Position numbers and translations under genes: made by a program. DNA of 64,000 nt from Massilia litorea (lineage in GTDB: Bacteria; Pseudomonadota; Gammaproteobacteria; Burkholderiales; Burkholderiaceae_D), in assembly GCF_015101885.1 (NCBI RefSeq), contig NZ_CP062941.1, forward strand, positions 1,054,001 through 1,118,000, given 5' to 3'. How positions within the stretch are numbered: the first letter of the stretch is position 1; the number at the start of each line of letters is the position of its first letter. Shown here piece after piece: positions 47,092 to 56,060 of the stretch. The notes below the pieces were generated by a model, which was not told the origin of the DNA, did no database searches, and saw only the letters and a list, made by a program, of their open reading frames with translations.

Positions 47092-48771
47092 ATGAACGAT
47101 GCACCCGTCGTGCTCGGCATTAACCGCACCCAGGATGCCAGCATCTGCCTGATGCACGGTTCGCAGCTGGTCTGGGCGATCCAGAAGGAAAGGCTGACCC
47201 GTTACAAGCACCACTGGGGCAAGCCGGGCGATGTGCTGCACCATTACCGGCCCGCCTTGCCGGGGCTCGAGCGACCGATCGAGGTGCTGGTCGAATGCTT
47301 TTCGTCGGATGCCGAGATCGATTCCCTGCCCGCCTACGAAGAAGAGCTGGCGTCCGCACTGACCCTCGCGCCCGGCTGCCGGCGCCTGCGCATCTCGCAC
47401 CATCTCGCCCACCTGTACAGCGTGTTCCACCCGTCGCCGTTTCGCGAAGCGGCGGTGATGGTGGTCGACGGCCAGGGCAGTCCGGCGAGCGAATTCACCG
47501 AACACTGGAGCGGCGCGGCCGGGGTGCCCGGCGACTGGCGCGAAGTCTCCTCGTTTTATGCGGCGGACCGCGAACGCATCGCCTGCATCGGCAAGCAGCT
47601 GTGGAACCGCGACGACAGCCGCCTCGTCGGCCTCGGCATGTTTTATTTTTTACTGACCCAGGCGCTGTTTCCCGGCGAAGGCAACGAGGGCAAAGTGATG
47701 GGGCTGGCGCCGCATGGCGATGCGCTTTCACTCAAACTGCCGCCGCTGGAAGTCGACGGCTACCGGGTCACGATTCCCGCGCCCTGGCGCACGCTGCTGG
47801 CCGAACGCGCGCGTTTTCGCTACGGCGCGCCGGGCGTCAAATTTTCCGATTGCGCCAACCTGGCCGCGGCCGGCCAGCGCGCCTTCGAGGACGCCCTGCT
47901 GGCGCTGGCGCGCTGGCTGCACGCGCAAACGGGCCTGACTAAGCTGTGCTTTGCCGGCGGCACCGCCCTGAACTGCTCGGCCAACGAACGCCTGCTGCGC
48001 GAAACGCCTTTTGGAAATGTGTTCATCCCGCCGGCCCCGAGCGACGCCGGCACGGCGCTCGGCTGCGCCGTGTACGGGCTGACCGAACTGGCGGGCCTGC
48101 CCTGCGACTATCGCTGGCGCGACGACTACCTCGGCCCGCCGCCGCGGCAGGAAGAGATCGAGGCCGCGCTGGCCGACGTGCCCGACCTGCTGGTCGAACG
48201 CCTGCCCGGCCGCGACGCCCTGTGCGCGCGCATGCTCGACCTGCTGTGCGCGCAGAAGGTCGTGGCCCTGTTCCAGGGACGCAGCGAATTCGGCCCGCGC
48301 GCGCTCGGACACCGCAGCATCCTGGGCGACCCGCGCCGCGGTTCCATTCGCGACTGGATCAACGCCCGCGTGAAACAGCGCGAATGGTTCCGGCCGCTCG
48401 CACCGGTCGTGCTGGAAGAGCATGCGGACGCGTATTTCGACCTGGCCGGCCCGTCTCCCTTCATGCAGTTCGCCGCACCGGTGCGCCCCGAGCGTGCCAG
48501 CACGGTGCCGGCCATCACGCACGTGGACGGCACCGCGCGCCTGCAAACGGTTCCTTCGGAGGGCGCCCCGCTGCTGCGCACCCTGCTGTCCGGGTTTTAC
48601 GCGCGCACCGGGGTGCCGGTCCTGCTCAACACCTCCTTCAACGGCAAGGACGAGCCGATCGTCGAAACACCGGGCCAGGCGCTGGCCTCGTTCCGGCGCA
48701 TGCCGCTGCACGCGCTGGCGATGCCGCCCTACCTGGTGCGCAAGCGCATCGAACCGGAGCTGCCCGAATGA
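47092..48771 (+). CDS. Carbamoyltransferase (NodU/CmcH family)
   Basis: This 559-residue enzyme of the NodU/CmcH/TobZ family transfers a carbamoyl group from carbamoyl phosphate, via carbamoyl adenylate, to a hydroxyl of a sugar or natural product. The N-terminal Kae1-like half has VLGINRTQDASICL, HHLAHLYSVFHPS and MVVDGQGSPASEF; the C-terminal YrdC-like half has GRSEFGPRALGHRSILGDP and LNTSFNGKDEPIVETP. The ATG at 47092 has AGGAGAAG in front. It overlaps the next gene by ATGA (48768-48771). A single-step decoration of the adjacent glycan is the likely role. Confidence 0.92.
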   Translation: MNDAPVVLGINRTQDASICLMHGSQLVWAIQKERLTRYKHHWGKPGDVLHHYRPALPGLERPIEVLVECFSSDAEIDSLPAYEEELASALTLAPGCRRLRISHHLAHLYSVFHPSPFREAAVMVVDGQGSPASEFTEHWSGAAGVPGDWREVSSFYAADRERIACIGKQLWNRDDSRLVGLGMFYFLLTQALFPGEGNEGKVMGLAPHGDALSLKLPPLEVDGYRVTIPAPWRTLLAERARFRYGAPGVKFSDCANLAAAGQRAFEDALLALARWLHAQTGLTKLCFAGGTALNCSANERLLRETPFGNVFIPPAPSDAGTALGCAVYGLTELAGLPCDYRWRDDYLGPPPRQEEIEAALADVPDLLVERLPGRDALCARMLDLLCAQKVVALFQGRSEFGPRALGHRSILGDPRRGSIRDWINARVKQREWFRPLAPVVLEEHADAYFDLAGPSPFMQFAAPVRPERASTVPAITHVDGTARLQTVPSEGAPLLRTLLSGFYARTGVPVLLNTSFNGKDEPIVETPGQALASFRRMPLHALAMPPYLVRKRIEPELPE

Positions 48772-50125
48772 TCCGCGCCTATCCCGCCCGCGCCAGCGTC
48801 CTGCCCGGCGAGCGCCTCGTGCTGCACGTGGCGACCGACAGCCGGCGCTTTCGCGTGCACTTCTATCGCTGGGGCGACGGCTTCGAAGCGCTGCACAGCT
48901 CGTCCTGGCAAGCCGGAGAAAGAGCGCATGAGAGAAGCGCCGGCGACGACTGGGGCTGGCCGGCCTACGAATTCCCGGTGCCGGCCCACTGGCCCTCGGC
49001 GGTCTACATCGCCCACCTCGAGGAAGCCGACCGTCAGCTGCCGCTCTCTCTTGCCCTCGAATCGGCGGCGGCGCTGTTCGTCGTGCGCGGCCGGCGCCAG
49101 GGCGGCATGCTGTATAAACTGCCGCTGGCCACCTACCACGCCTACAACTTCAGCGGCAACGGCTGTTACTACGCCAATCCGCCGCGCTCGCTCGACCCGC
49201 CCGGCGCCCGCGTGTCCCTGCGACGGCCCGGCGGCGGCATCGGCGGACCGACCTGGGGCGCGCCCGACCACTACGACGCCAGCTCGCAGCGCCAGACCTT
49301 CGCCCACTGGGACGCGCGCTTCATCCGCTGGCTCACGCGCCGCGGCTATACCCCGGAGTTCTGCACCGACCTCGACCTCCATGCGGACCCGCAACTGGCG
49401 CTGCGCTACCGGCTGCTGGTTGCGGCCGGGCACGACGAATACTGGACCGAGGCCACGCGCGACGCGGTCGAGGATTTTATTGCCGCCGGCGGCAACGTGG
49501 CCTGGTTCGCCGCCAACCTGTGCTGGTGGCGCGTGCACCTGGTCGACGGCGACCGGGCCCTGGTCTGCCACCAGGGCGGGCCGCGCGGCGCCTACGACCA
49601 CTGGTGGCCCGCCAGCGGCGCCGGCCGGCCCGAGGACTGGCTCGGCGGCGTCAGCTATCGCCACGGCGGCGGGTGGTGGGACGGCGCACGCGAGACGACC
49701 GGCTTCATCGTCCAGCGGCCGGAACACTGGGTCTTCGCAGGCACCGGCCTGGCGCGCGCGAAGCCTTTGGCGCCGATACCTGGCCGCCCCTGGCCGGCTA
49801 CGAATGCGACGGCGCACCGCTCGACAGCTTCGATCGCGCCAGCGGCAAGGCCACGCTCTCGGCCTGGGCCGACGACGGCGGCACGCCCGCCGGCTACCAG
49901 TTGCTGGCCGCCTGCCCGCTCGACCGCCGCTGGCAGGAATTGCCGCCGCGCGAACGCCATGCGGCTGGCGAAGGCATCCATGCGGCGACGCTCGGCCTGT
50001 ACCAGCGCGGCGGCACCGTGTTCTCGGCCGGCACCACCGACTGGGCGCAAGTGCTGGCCGACGGGCGCGATGGCAAGGTCGAGCGCATCACCCGCAACGT
50101 CCTCGACCGCCTGCTGCTGCATTGA
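48768..50125 (+). pseudogene. Dimethylformamidase-like large subunit, frameshifted
   Basis: The protein resembles the large (beta) subunit domain of N,N-dimethylformamidase: GGMLYKLPLATYHAYNFSGNG, SLRRPGGGIGGPTWGAPDHYD, and AAGHDEYWTEATRDAV are readable in one frame to about 49755. From about 49760 the continuation (EAFGADTWPPLAGYECDGAPLDS ... NVLDRLLLH) is in another frame and ends at TGA 50123-50125. A loss of one base in the GCGCGCGCG run at 49752-49760 explains it. If the base is restored the protein is about 452 residues. It is either a true frameshift or a sequencing error. Translation is coupled to the carbamoyltransferase. Confidence 0.78.
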
Positions 50126-50187
50126 CCTTGTACGGCCGGCGCCGCCCTCGCTCATCTCTATCCTGTTTTTCACCAACGGAGGAAACA

Positions 50188-51240
50188 GTGTCCCGGCGTC
50201 CGCTCCTTCACCAACTCGAGATCGCATCCGTCGTCGTGTTTCGCGCGCTGCACCTGGGCGACATGCTGTGCGCCGTGCCGGCCCTGCGCGCATTGCGCGC
50301 CGCGCTGCCGAAGGCCCACATCACCCTCGTCGGCCTGCCCTGGGCGCGCCAGTTCGCGCGCCGCTTCCACCACTACATCGACGACTTCGTGCCCTTCCCC
50401 GGCCATCCGCTGCTGCCCGAGCAGGAGGTAAGCCACGAAGAGCTGACTGCCTTCTATGCGGGCCTGGGCGCACGCCGCTTCTCGCTGGCGCTGCAATTGC
50501 ACGGCAACGGCGCCGTCACCAACGACATCGTGGCCGGCTTCAGTGCCGGGGCGATGGCCGGCTACTGCGCGGGCGAGGGCGTCGCGACCGAGCATACGGT
50601 CCTGTTCCCGTATCCGGGAGTCGGGGCCGAGCCGGACCGCCTGCTGAGCCTGCTCGAGCGCCTCGGCGCCTGCGCGGCCGGAGACTACCTCGAATTCCCG
50701 GTTGCGCAGGAAGACCGGCAGGAGCTCGAGGCCAGCGGCATTGCCGCCGGCCTCGTCCCCGGCAATTACATCTGCGTGCACCCGGGCGCGCGCAAGCGCG
50801 ACAAATGCTGGCCGCCGCAACGGTTCGCGGAAGTGGCCGATCGCCTCGCGGCCGAGTTCGGCGTCGGCGTCGTGCTGACCGGATCGGGCGAGGAGGCCGA
50901 CCTGGCCGCCGAAGTCGCCCGTCACATGCAGGCGCGCGCCATCAACGCCGCCGCACCGATTTCGATCGGCGCCATGGCGGCCCTGATGAAAAATGCCCGC
51001 CTGCTGGTCTGCAACGACACGGGTGTGTCGCACATCGCCGCCGGCCTGCGCCTGAAAAGCGTGGTCATCTTCAGCAAGGCCGACATCGCACGCTGGGCGC
51101 CGCTCGACCGCGACCGCCACCGCTGCATCTGGGACCCGGACGCGCAGCGCTCGGCGGCCGTCCTGCAGCACGCCCGCGCCCTGCTCGCGGGGACCGACGC
51201 GAACCGGCAACGGCGCGCGGGAATGTGGCCTTACTGGTAG
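50188..51240 (+). CDS. GT9 family glycosyltransferase (heptosyltransferase-like)
   Basis: This 350-residue GT9 enzyme has the fold of ADP-heptose:LPS heptosyltransferases. FRALHLGDMLCAVPALRALRAALP is the N-terminal signature, and the C-terminal donor site has YICVHPGARKRDKCWPPQRFAEVA and NDTGVSHIAAGL. It starts at a GTG preceded by a strong GGAGGAAA site. The donor sugar may differ from heptose. It is the last plus-strand gene of the glycan locus and faces a second GT9 gene. Confidence 0.88.
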   Translation: MSRRPLLHQLEIASVVVFRALHLGDMLCAVPALRALRAALPKAHITLVGLPWARQFARRFHHYIDDFVPFPGHPLLPEQEVSHEELTAFYAGLGARRFSLALQLHGNGAVTNDIVAGFSAGAMAGYCAGEGVATEHTVLFPYPGVGAEPDRLLSLLERLGACAAGDYLEFPVAQEDRQELEASGIAAGLVPGNYICVHPGARKRDKCWPPQRFAEVADRLAAEFGVGVVLTGSGEEADLAAEVARHMQARAINAAAPISIGAMAALMKNARLLVCNDTGVSHIAAGLRLKSVVIFSKADIARWAPLDRDRHRCIWDPDAQRSAAVLQHARALLAGTDANRQRRAGMWPYW

Positions 51241-51344
51241 AGCCTGCGTAGGGGACCTTGCGCCCAATGGGCCCGATGACGGGTGCGCCGGGCGGCTCCA
51301 CCGGATGTTCGATCATTGCTCATGCCGGCGCCGCCCACGCCCCG

Positions 51345-52484
51345 CTAGCGCGCCGCCACCGAACCCAGCACCTCCTGCGCCATCCTTATCACCTGTTCGA
51401 CCGGCACGTCGGCCACGAAACTGGCCGCATGACTGCAGCGCTGACGCAGGTTCGGCAGGCCGCAGACGGGACAGTCCTGGCGCAGCGACAGGGCGGCGCG
51501 CAGTAGTGAAGGGCGCAGCGGCGCGCCGTCGATCAGGTTCGTCAGCCAGAAGATGCCGACGCAGGGCGTCCCGATCGCCAGCGCCAGGTGCAGTGGGCCG
51601 GTGTCGTTCGAGACGACGCAGGCCGCGCGCTCGATCAGCCCGCACAAGCCACCCAGGTCGAGCTTGCCGGACAGGTCGATCGCAGGCGCCTGCATCGCCC
51701 GCACCACGCGCCGTACCAGCGGCGCTTCGGCCTCGCTGCCATTCACCGCGATGCGCGCACCCGTGGCGGCGAGCGCATCGCCGACCGCGGCGAACGAGGC
51801 TGCCGGCCAGCAGCGGCGCGGATCGCTGGCGCCGGGCTGCAGCAGCACCAATGGCCCTCCGGATGAGGCAGCGGCGCTGCCGGGCGCCGCAGGCCCTGCC
51901 CCGTTCGCCGCCGGCGTCCTTACCCGCGACAATACGGCCGCGGCGGCCTGCCGATCCGCTGCCGTGGGCGTCAGTTCCTGCTCCAGCGACACTTGCCCCG
52001 CCCCGGCCAGGGCCGCGACTTCGAGCAGCGCCAGGCGCCGGTTCGCGGGTTCCATATACGGCAGCCACCTGTCCAGCGGCGGCGCCCCGTCGGCGCGTCC
52101 CCCCACCGTCAGGCGCGCGCCGAAGGCGGCAAGCAGCGGATTCGAATACCTGCCGCCACCGTACATCTGGCAGGCGATATCGAAGCCTTCAGCGCGCATC
52201 TCCTCGACAAAGGATCGCCGCGCCGGTCCGTCATCGGCGTCCGGCGCCAGGCCGACGCCGGCCAGCGGCGGCACGACCACGACCCGGTCGACCGGCCCCG
52301 GCCGTTCACGCAGGAACTCGGCATGCCAGGGCAGCCCGAGCAGCACCAGCTCGGCATCCGGATAGGCACGTTGGAGGGCGTGCAGGGCGGGCAGCGCGAA
52401 CACGAAATCGCCGACTGCATTCGGCCGCAGGACCGCGATCTTGCGGACGTTCGCCAAGCGCCCTGCACCGGTCTGCGCCGTCAT
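51345..52484 (-). CDS. GT9 family glycosyltransferase (heptosyltransferase-like), second copy
   Basis: This 379-residue GT9 enzyme has the same layout as the previous one: RPNAVGDFVFALPALHALQRAYPDAELVLLG, and later LLQPGASDPRRCWPAASFAAV and SNDTGPLHLALAIGTPCVGIF. The C-terminus has QDCPVCGLPNLRQRCSH, with four cysteines that may bind a metal or form disulfides, which the first copy lacks. The start at 52484 is preferred; the frame opens upstream to 52592 over the intergenic gap. It follows the GT2 gene with 37 bases between. Confidence 0.87.
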   Translation of the reverse strand: MTAQTGAGRLANVRKIAVLRPNAVGDFVFALPALHALQRAYPDAELVLLGLPWHAEFLRERPGPVDRVVVVPPLAGVGLAPDADDGPARRSFVEEMRAEGFDIACQMYGGGRYSNPLLAAFGARLTVGGRADGAPPLDRWLPYMEPANRRLALLEVAALAGAGQVSLEQELTPTAADRQAAAAVLSRVRTPAANGAGPAAPGSAAASSGGPLVLLQPGASDPRRCWPAASFAAVGDALAATGARIAVNGSEAEAPLVRRVVRAMQAPAIDLSGKLDLGGLCGLIERAACVVSNDTGPLHLALAIGTPCVGIFWLTNLIDGAPLRPSLLRAALSLRQDCPVCGLPNLRQRCSHAASFVADVPVEQVIRMAQEVLGSVAAR

Positions 52485-52521
52485 CACGCCACCCTCGCAC
52501 GCAAGGCTGCGCCTGGCACCT

Positions 52522-53367
52522 TCATGCAGTCCCCGGTGCGCCGGATGCCGGCATGTCGCGCCCTTCGTCCCTGAACAACACATACGGCGCATCGACCTCG
52601 CGCGCCGTCACCGTCGTCGACAGCTCCATGTGGTAGGCGCCGGAGGGAAGCAGGCCGCAGCCGCCGTAGCGCTCCATCACGCGCAGCTGGGCCAGCACAT
52701 CTTCCCCGCAGTGCTCGCGCGGTAGATCTCTCCAGAAATCGAAGCCGCCGCAGGCGCGCAGTTTATGCGTGTCGAACAGCACGCAGCCGCCGATCCAGGC
52801 CACCCGGTACAGCCGGTCGGTGCGCCCTGCCTCGCGCGACTGCAGGTGAAACAGGTTGGCCGCGCTGTGCAGGTGATGCCGGGCCCACGCGGCGCTGCCG
52901 GGCCGCACCGTCTCCGGCTGCACGGGGCCGTCCCAGAATGCGATCTGCTCCTGCGCCGGACGCTCCTGTCCCAAATAGCTCAGCCCGTGCACGGCGCTGC
53001 CGACGAAGCCGCAGCCCTGCGCGACGAGCGCCGCGTGCAGGCGCGCGACCAGGCCGGGCTCGAGGATGACGTCGTCGTCGAGAAACAGGCAATACGGCGC
53101 GACCGCCCGGGCCAGCAGGAAGGCGCGCTGCTCGGCCATGCCGCGCCGCGGCAGATGGCGTTCGACGGCGACCTCGACGCCGCGCGCCAGCAGGTAGCGC
53201 AGGACCGCCAGCACTTCCGGCGCTTCCAGGGGAAGCAGGCGTTCGGACTGGTCGGAGACAAGGATGCGCAGCGGCGGCCCCGCCCGCGCCGCCAGCGCCG
53301 TCAGCGCGACGGCCAGCGCAGCCGGCCGCTCGCAGGTCGGAATCAGGACGTCGACGACAGGGGTCAT
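52522..53367 (-). CDS. GT2 family glycosyltransferase
   Basis: This 281-residue GT-A enzyme begins VDVLIPTCERPAALAVALTALAA, with the DDD motif in CLFLDDDVILEPG at about 95-100 as the metal-binding site. The rest resembles rhamnosyl- or galactosyltransferases of LPS core loci, with CGGFDFWRDLPREHCGEDV as an acceptor-side motif. Its start overlaps the DUF4254 stop (ATGA at 53364-53367). The sugar donor is unknown. Confidence 0.86.
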   Translation of the reverse strand: MTPVVDVLIPTCERPAALAVALTALAARAGPPLRILVSDQSERLLPLEAPEVLAVLRYLLARGVEVAVERHLPRRGMAEQRAFLLARAVAPYCLFLDDDVILEPGLVARLHAALVAQGCGFVGSAVHGLSYLGQERPAQEQIAFWDGPVQPETVRPGSAAWARHHLHSAANLFHLQSREAGRTDRLYRVAWIGGCVLFDTHKLRACGGFDFWRDLPREHCGEDVLAQLRVMERYGGCGLLPSGAYHMELSTTVTAREVDAPYVLFRDEGRDMPASGAPGTA

Positions 53368-53993
53368 GGCGCGCCCGGCCCCGGCGCGCCGGCGCTGCGC
53401 GCCTGGCCGTACAGATACGGATTCAGGGCCGGGTCGTTGTACATCTTGAATTGGCGGTACACCTTGAAGTAGGCGTGTCCCTCGCGCGCCTCGAACAGCA
53501 GGCGGTCGAGGCAGCCGGAGAGGTCGGCACGCTGGCCGATGAGGCGCTGCAGGCGCGCCGTGCAGGCTGCGACGTGGGCGCCATCCGCATCGCTGCGCTC
53601 GGTCTGGGCGCGCATGTGATGGATCTTCAGCGCGAGGATCGAGAGCCGGTCGATCATGGTGCCTGCGGTCTCGCTCGACAGGCGCGCGTCGGGCGCCGGC
53701 GTGATCTCGGCCAGGCTGGCGAGAATCGCCTCGTCGATGGCCTCGACCGCGTCGTTGCGCTGCTGGTTGTAGCTGTCGATGCGGCGCTTGCCGTCAGCGA
53801 TGTCGGCGGCCGGCACATCCTGGCGCCGGGCTTTGTCTTCTTCGCGCCACAGCAAACAATTAAATCGGTGGTTCGCGGCGATCGCAATCCAGGCGCCGGG
53901 ACCGCTGCCGGGATGGTCGCTCTGCCCCTGGGCGAGGCGCAAAACCGCATCGTGATACTGGGTGATCGTGCCCCCATCGAGTCCATGTGCCAT
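53364..53993 (-). CDS. DUF4254 domain protein
   Basis: This 209-residue protein matches DUF4254, found in glycosyltransferase loci. Visible landmarks are ANHRFNCLLWREEDKAR, CNQQRNDAVEAID-like helix (read as YNQQRNDAVEAIDEAIL), TAGTMIDRLSILALKIHHM and the C-terminal GHAYFKVYRQFKMYNDPALNP. It is helical and soluble; function unknown. It is the first gene of a minus-strand operon DUF4254-GT2-GT9, so it is likely tied to the glycan made there. Confidence 0.83.
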   Translation of the reverse strand: MAHGLDGGTITQYHDAVLRLAQGQSDHPGSGPGAWIAIAANHRFNCLLWREEDKARRQDVPAADIADGKRRIDSYNQQRNDAVEAIDEAILASLAEITPAPDARLSSETAGTMIDRLSILALKIHHMRAQTERSDADGAHVAACTARLQRLIGQRADLSGCLDRLLFEAREGHAYFKVYRQFKMYNDPALNPYLYGQARSAGAPGPGAP

Positions 53994-54062
53994 CGCCGCC
54001 TCCGCTGGGTGATCTCATCCGTAAACTGGTCCTTGAGCTCAGGTTTGGAGGTGATAAGGGGC

Positions 54063-54093
54063 TTGAAAGTTCGGTGGGGTTCGGGTGTACACT
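54063..54093 (+). promoter_or_regulatory. Candidate promoter of the GH2 gene
   Basis: TTGAAA (54063-54068) is followed after 19 bases by TACACT (54088-54093). The start site near 54100 would place the ATG at 54150 in the transcript and exclude the ATG at 54096. The divergent DUF4254 promoter should lie in the same gap (53994-54062). Confidence 0.35.
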
Positions 54094-54149
54094 TTATGAA
54101 AGCGCAAAACAAACAGCAGTCCCCTCCACCACCAGGTTTCACCCATATC

Positions 54150-55934
54150 ATGCGCAGCTTTGAGACCCCGAGCACGCCCCATCCGCGTCCGCAGATGGTG
54201 CGCCAGCAGTGGGCCAGCCTCGACGGCTGGTGGGAGTTCGCCTTCGACGACGCCAACGCCGGCTTGTCCGAGCGCTGGTTCGACGGCCGCGAACTGCCCC
54301 AGCGGATCCTGGTCCCTTTCCCCTACCAATCCACGACGTCCGGCATCGGCAGCCGCGAGATCCACGAAGTCATGTGGTACACCCGCAGCGTCGAGATCCC
54401 CGAGGGCTGGGGCAGCGGCGCGCTGCTGCTCCACTTCGGCGCCGTCGACTACCGGGCCGACGTCTGGGTCAACGGCCGCGTGGCGGGCCGCAACCGCGGC
54501 GGCCACGTGCCGTTCAACTTCGACATCGCGCCCTACCTGCGGCCCGGCAGCAACCGGATCACGGTGCGCGTCGAGGACCGCCAGGACCCATACCAGCCGC
54601 GCGGCAAGCAATCCGCGTCCGGCACGCCGGTGCGCATCTATTACTACTGCACCAGCGGGATCTGGCAGAACGTCTGGCTCGAACCGGTACCGGCCCTGCG
54701 CATCGACCACCTGCGCATCACCGAGGCGCGGCCGGACGGCGCGCTGGCGCTGAACGTGCACCTGCACGCCCCGTCGGCCGACTGGCAAGCCGAACTCGAG
54801 GTGTTATCAGGCCTCGACTCGGAGCAGGTCTGCGCCCGGGCCAGCATCGCCAGCAGCAGCGCCTGCATCGAGCTGCGCGTCCAGGTTCCCGATCCGCGGC
54901 CATGGTCGCCGAACGACCCGCACCTGTATAAACTGCGGGTGCGGCTGCTGCGGCGGGGCGAATTCGTCGACAGCGTCGAGTCGTATGTCGGCCTGCGCTC
55001 GATCGAACTGAAAGATGGCTGGTTCCACCTGAACGGCCAGCGCATTTTCCTGCTGATGGCGCTCGACCAGGGCTATTGGCCCGACACGCTGCTGGCCGCG
55101 CCGAACGACGACGCCTTGCGCGAAGACGTCCTGTGGGCCAAGCGCTTCGGCTTCAACGGCGTGCGCAAGCACCAGAAGATCGAGCACGAGCGCTGGCTGT
55201 ACTGGTGCGACCGGCTCGGCCTGATGGTCTGGGAAGAAATGCCGAATGCGCGCTCGTGGTCGGAGGAGTCGGAAGAGCGGCTCGAGATCGAGTGGCTGCG
55301 CGCCGTGATGCGCGACGCGAACCACCCGTCGATCGTGGCCTGGGTGCCGGTGGTCGAAAGCTTCGGATTCCCGGAACTCGTGCGCCATCCGCACCAGCAC
55401 GATTTCCTGGAGCGGATGGTGGCGCGCACGCGGCTGGTCGACGCCACGCGGCCCGTGATCGACAACGACGGCTGGCAGCACACCGACATGACCGACGTCT
55501 GCACGATCCACGACTATTCGCACCCGGTCGAGGCGCTGCTGGAACGCTATGCCAGCACGCGACTGTCCGGCCTGCCGCCGGACACCGGCTGGCACAAAGG
55601 TAAAGCCCTGTTCCTGCAGGGCGCGCAATACCGCGGCCAGCCGATCGTGTTCTCCGAAGTCGGCGGCTACCTGCTGGCGCCCGAGCAGACCGAACGGCGG
55701 CGCGACCGCCTGTACGACCACTACGGCAACGTACGCAACGAGGACGAGCTCGCGCAGCGCTACCGCACGCTCATGGAAGGCCTTGCTTCCCTGCCCTTCC
55801 TCGCCGGCTTGTGCTACACCCAATTGACCGACGTCGAGCACGAGCAAAACGGCTTGTTGACGGCCGACCGCGTGCCGCGCCTACCGCCGGAACAGGTCGC
55901 CGACCTGCATCGCACGCTCTGGCCGAACGCCTGA
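54150..55934 (+). CDS. Glycoside hydrolase family 2 protein
   Basis: This GH2-family hydrolase of 594 residues has a sugar-binding jelly roll (about 15-185, WNVW/WLEP-type strand), an immunoglobulin-like domain (about 185-285) and a TIM barrel (about 285-594). The acid/base is E403 in NHPSIVAWVPVVES; the asparagine usually preceding it (NE) is a valine here. The nucleophile is E503 in PIVFSEVGGY. No signal peptide is present, so it is cytoplasmic. Substrate could be beta-galactoside, mannoside or glucuronide. The ATG at 54096 is an alternative start adding 18 residues. Confidence 0.87.
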   Translation: MRSFETPSTPHPRPQMVRQQWASLDGWWEFAFDDANAGLSERWFDGRELPQRILVPFPYQSTTSGIGSREIHEVMWYTRSVEIPEGWGSGALLLHFGAVDYRADVWVNGRVAGRNRGGHVPFNFDIAPYLRPGSNRITVRVEDRQDPYQPRGKQSASGTPVRIYYYCTSGIWQNVWLEPVPALRIDHLRITEARPDGALALNVHLHAPSADWQAELEVLSGLDSEQVCARASIASSSACIELRVQVPDPRPWSPNDPHLYKLRVRLLRRGEFVDSVESYVGLRSIELKDGWFHLNGQRIFLLMALDQGYWPDTLLAAPNDDALREDVLWAKRFGFNGVRKHQKIEHERWLYWCDRLGLMVWEEMPNARSWSEESEERLEIEWLRAVMRDANHPSIVAWVPVVESFGFPELVRHPHQHDFLERMVARTRLVDATRPVIDNDGWQHTDMTDVCTIHDYSHPVEALLERYASTRLSGLPPDTGWHKGKALFLQGAQYRGQPIVFSEVGGYLLAPEQTERRRDRLYDHYGNVRNEDELAQRYRTLMEGLASLPFLAGLCYTQLTDVEHEQNGLLTADRVPRLPPEQVADLHRTLWPNA

Positions 55935-55955
55935 AGACCTGACAGGGCCGCCGCT

Positions 55956-55990
55956 GCCGGCCGGGTCCGTGGACCCGGCCGGCCCCGTTT
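55956..55990 (+). terminator. Rho-independent terminator after the GH2 gene
   Basis: GCCGGCCGGGTCC (55956-55968) pairs perfectly with GGACCCGGCCGGC (55971-55983), followed by CCCGTTTTC. The T run is short, so read-through is possible. Confidence 0.75.
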
Positions 55991-56060
55991 TCGACAATTT
56001 CATCAAATTCTCTTCTCAAAACATTGCAAATCGTCCAGAATAAGCTGCCAATCCTCAGAA

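Noticed and set aside
47946..51251. 1101-codon continuous frame across carbamoyltransferase, amidase-like and GT9 genes
   Set aside because: It covers three genes in other frames; only its middle part (48768 to about 49755) is coding, as the amidase-like protein.
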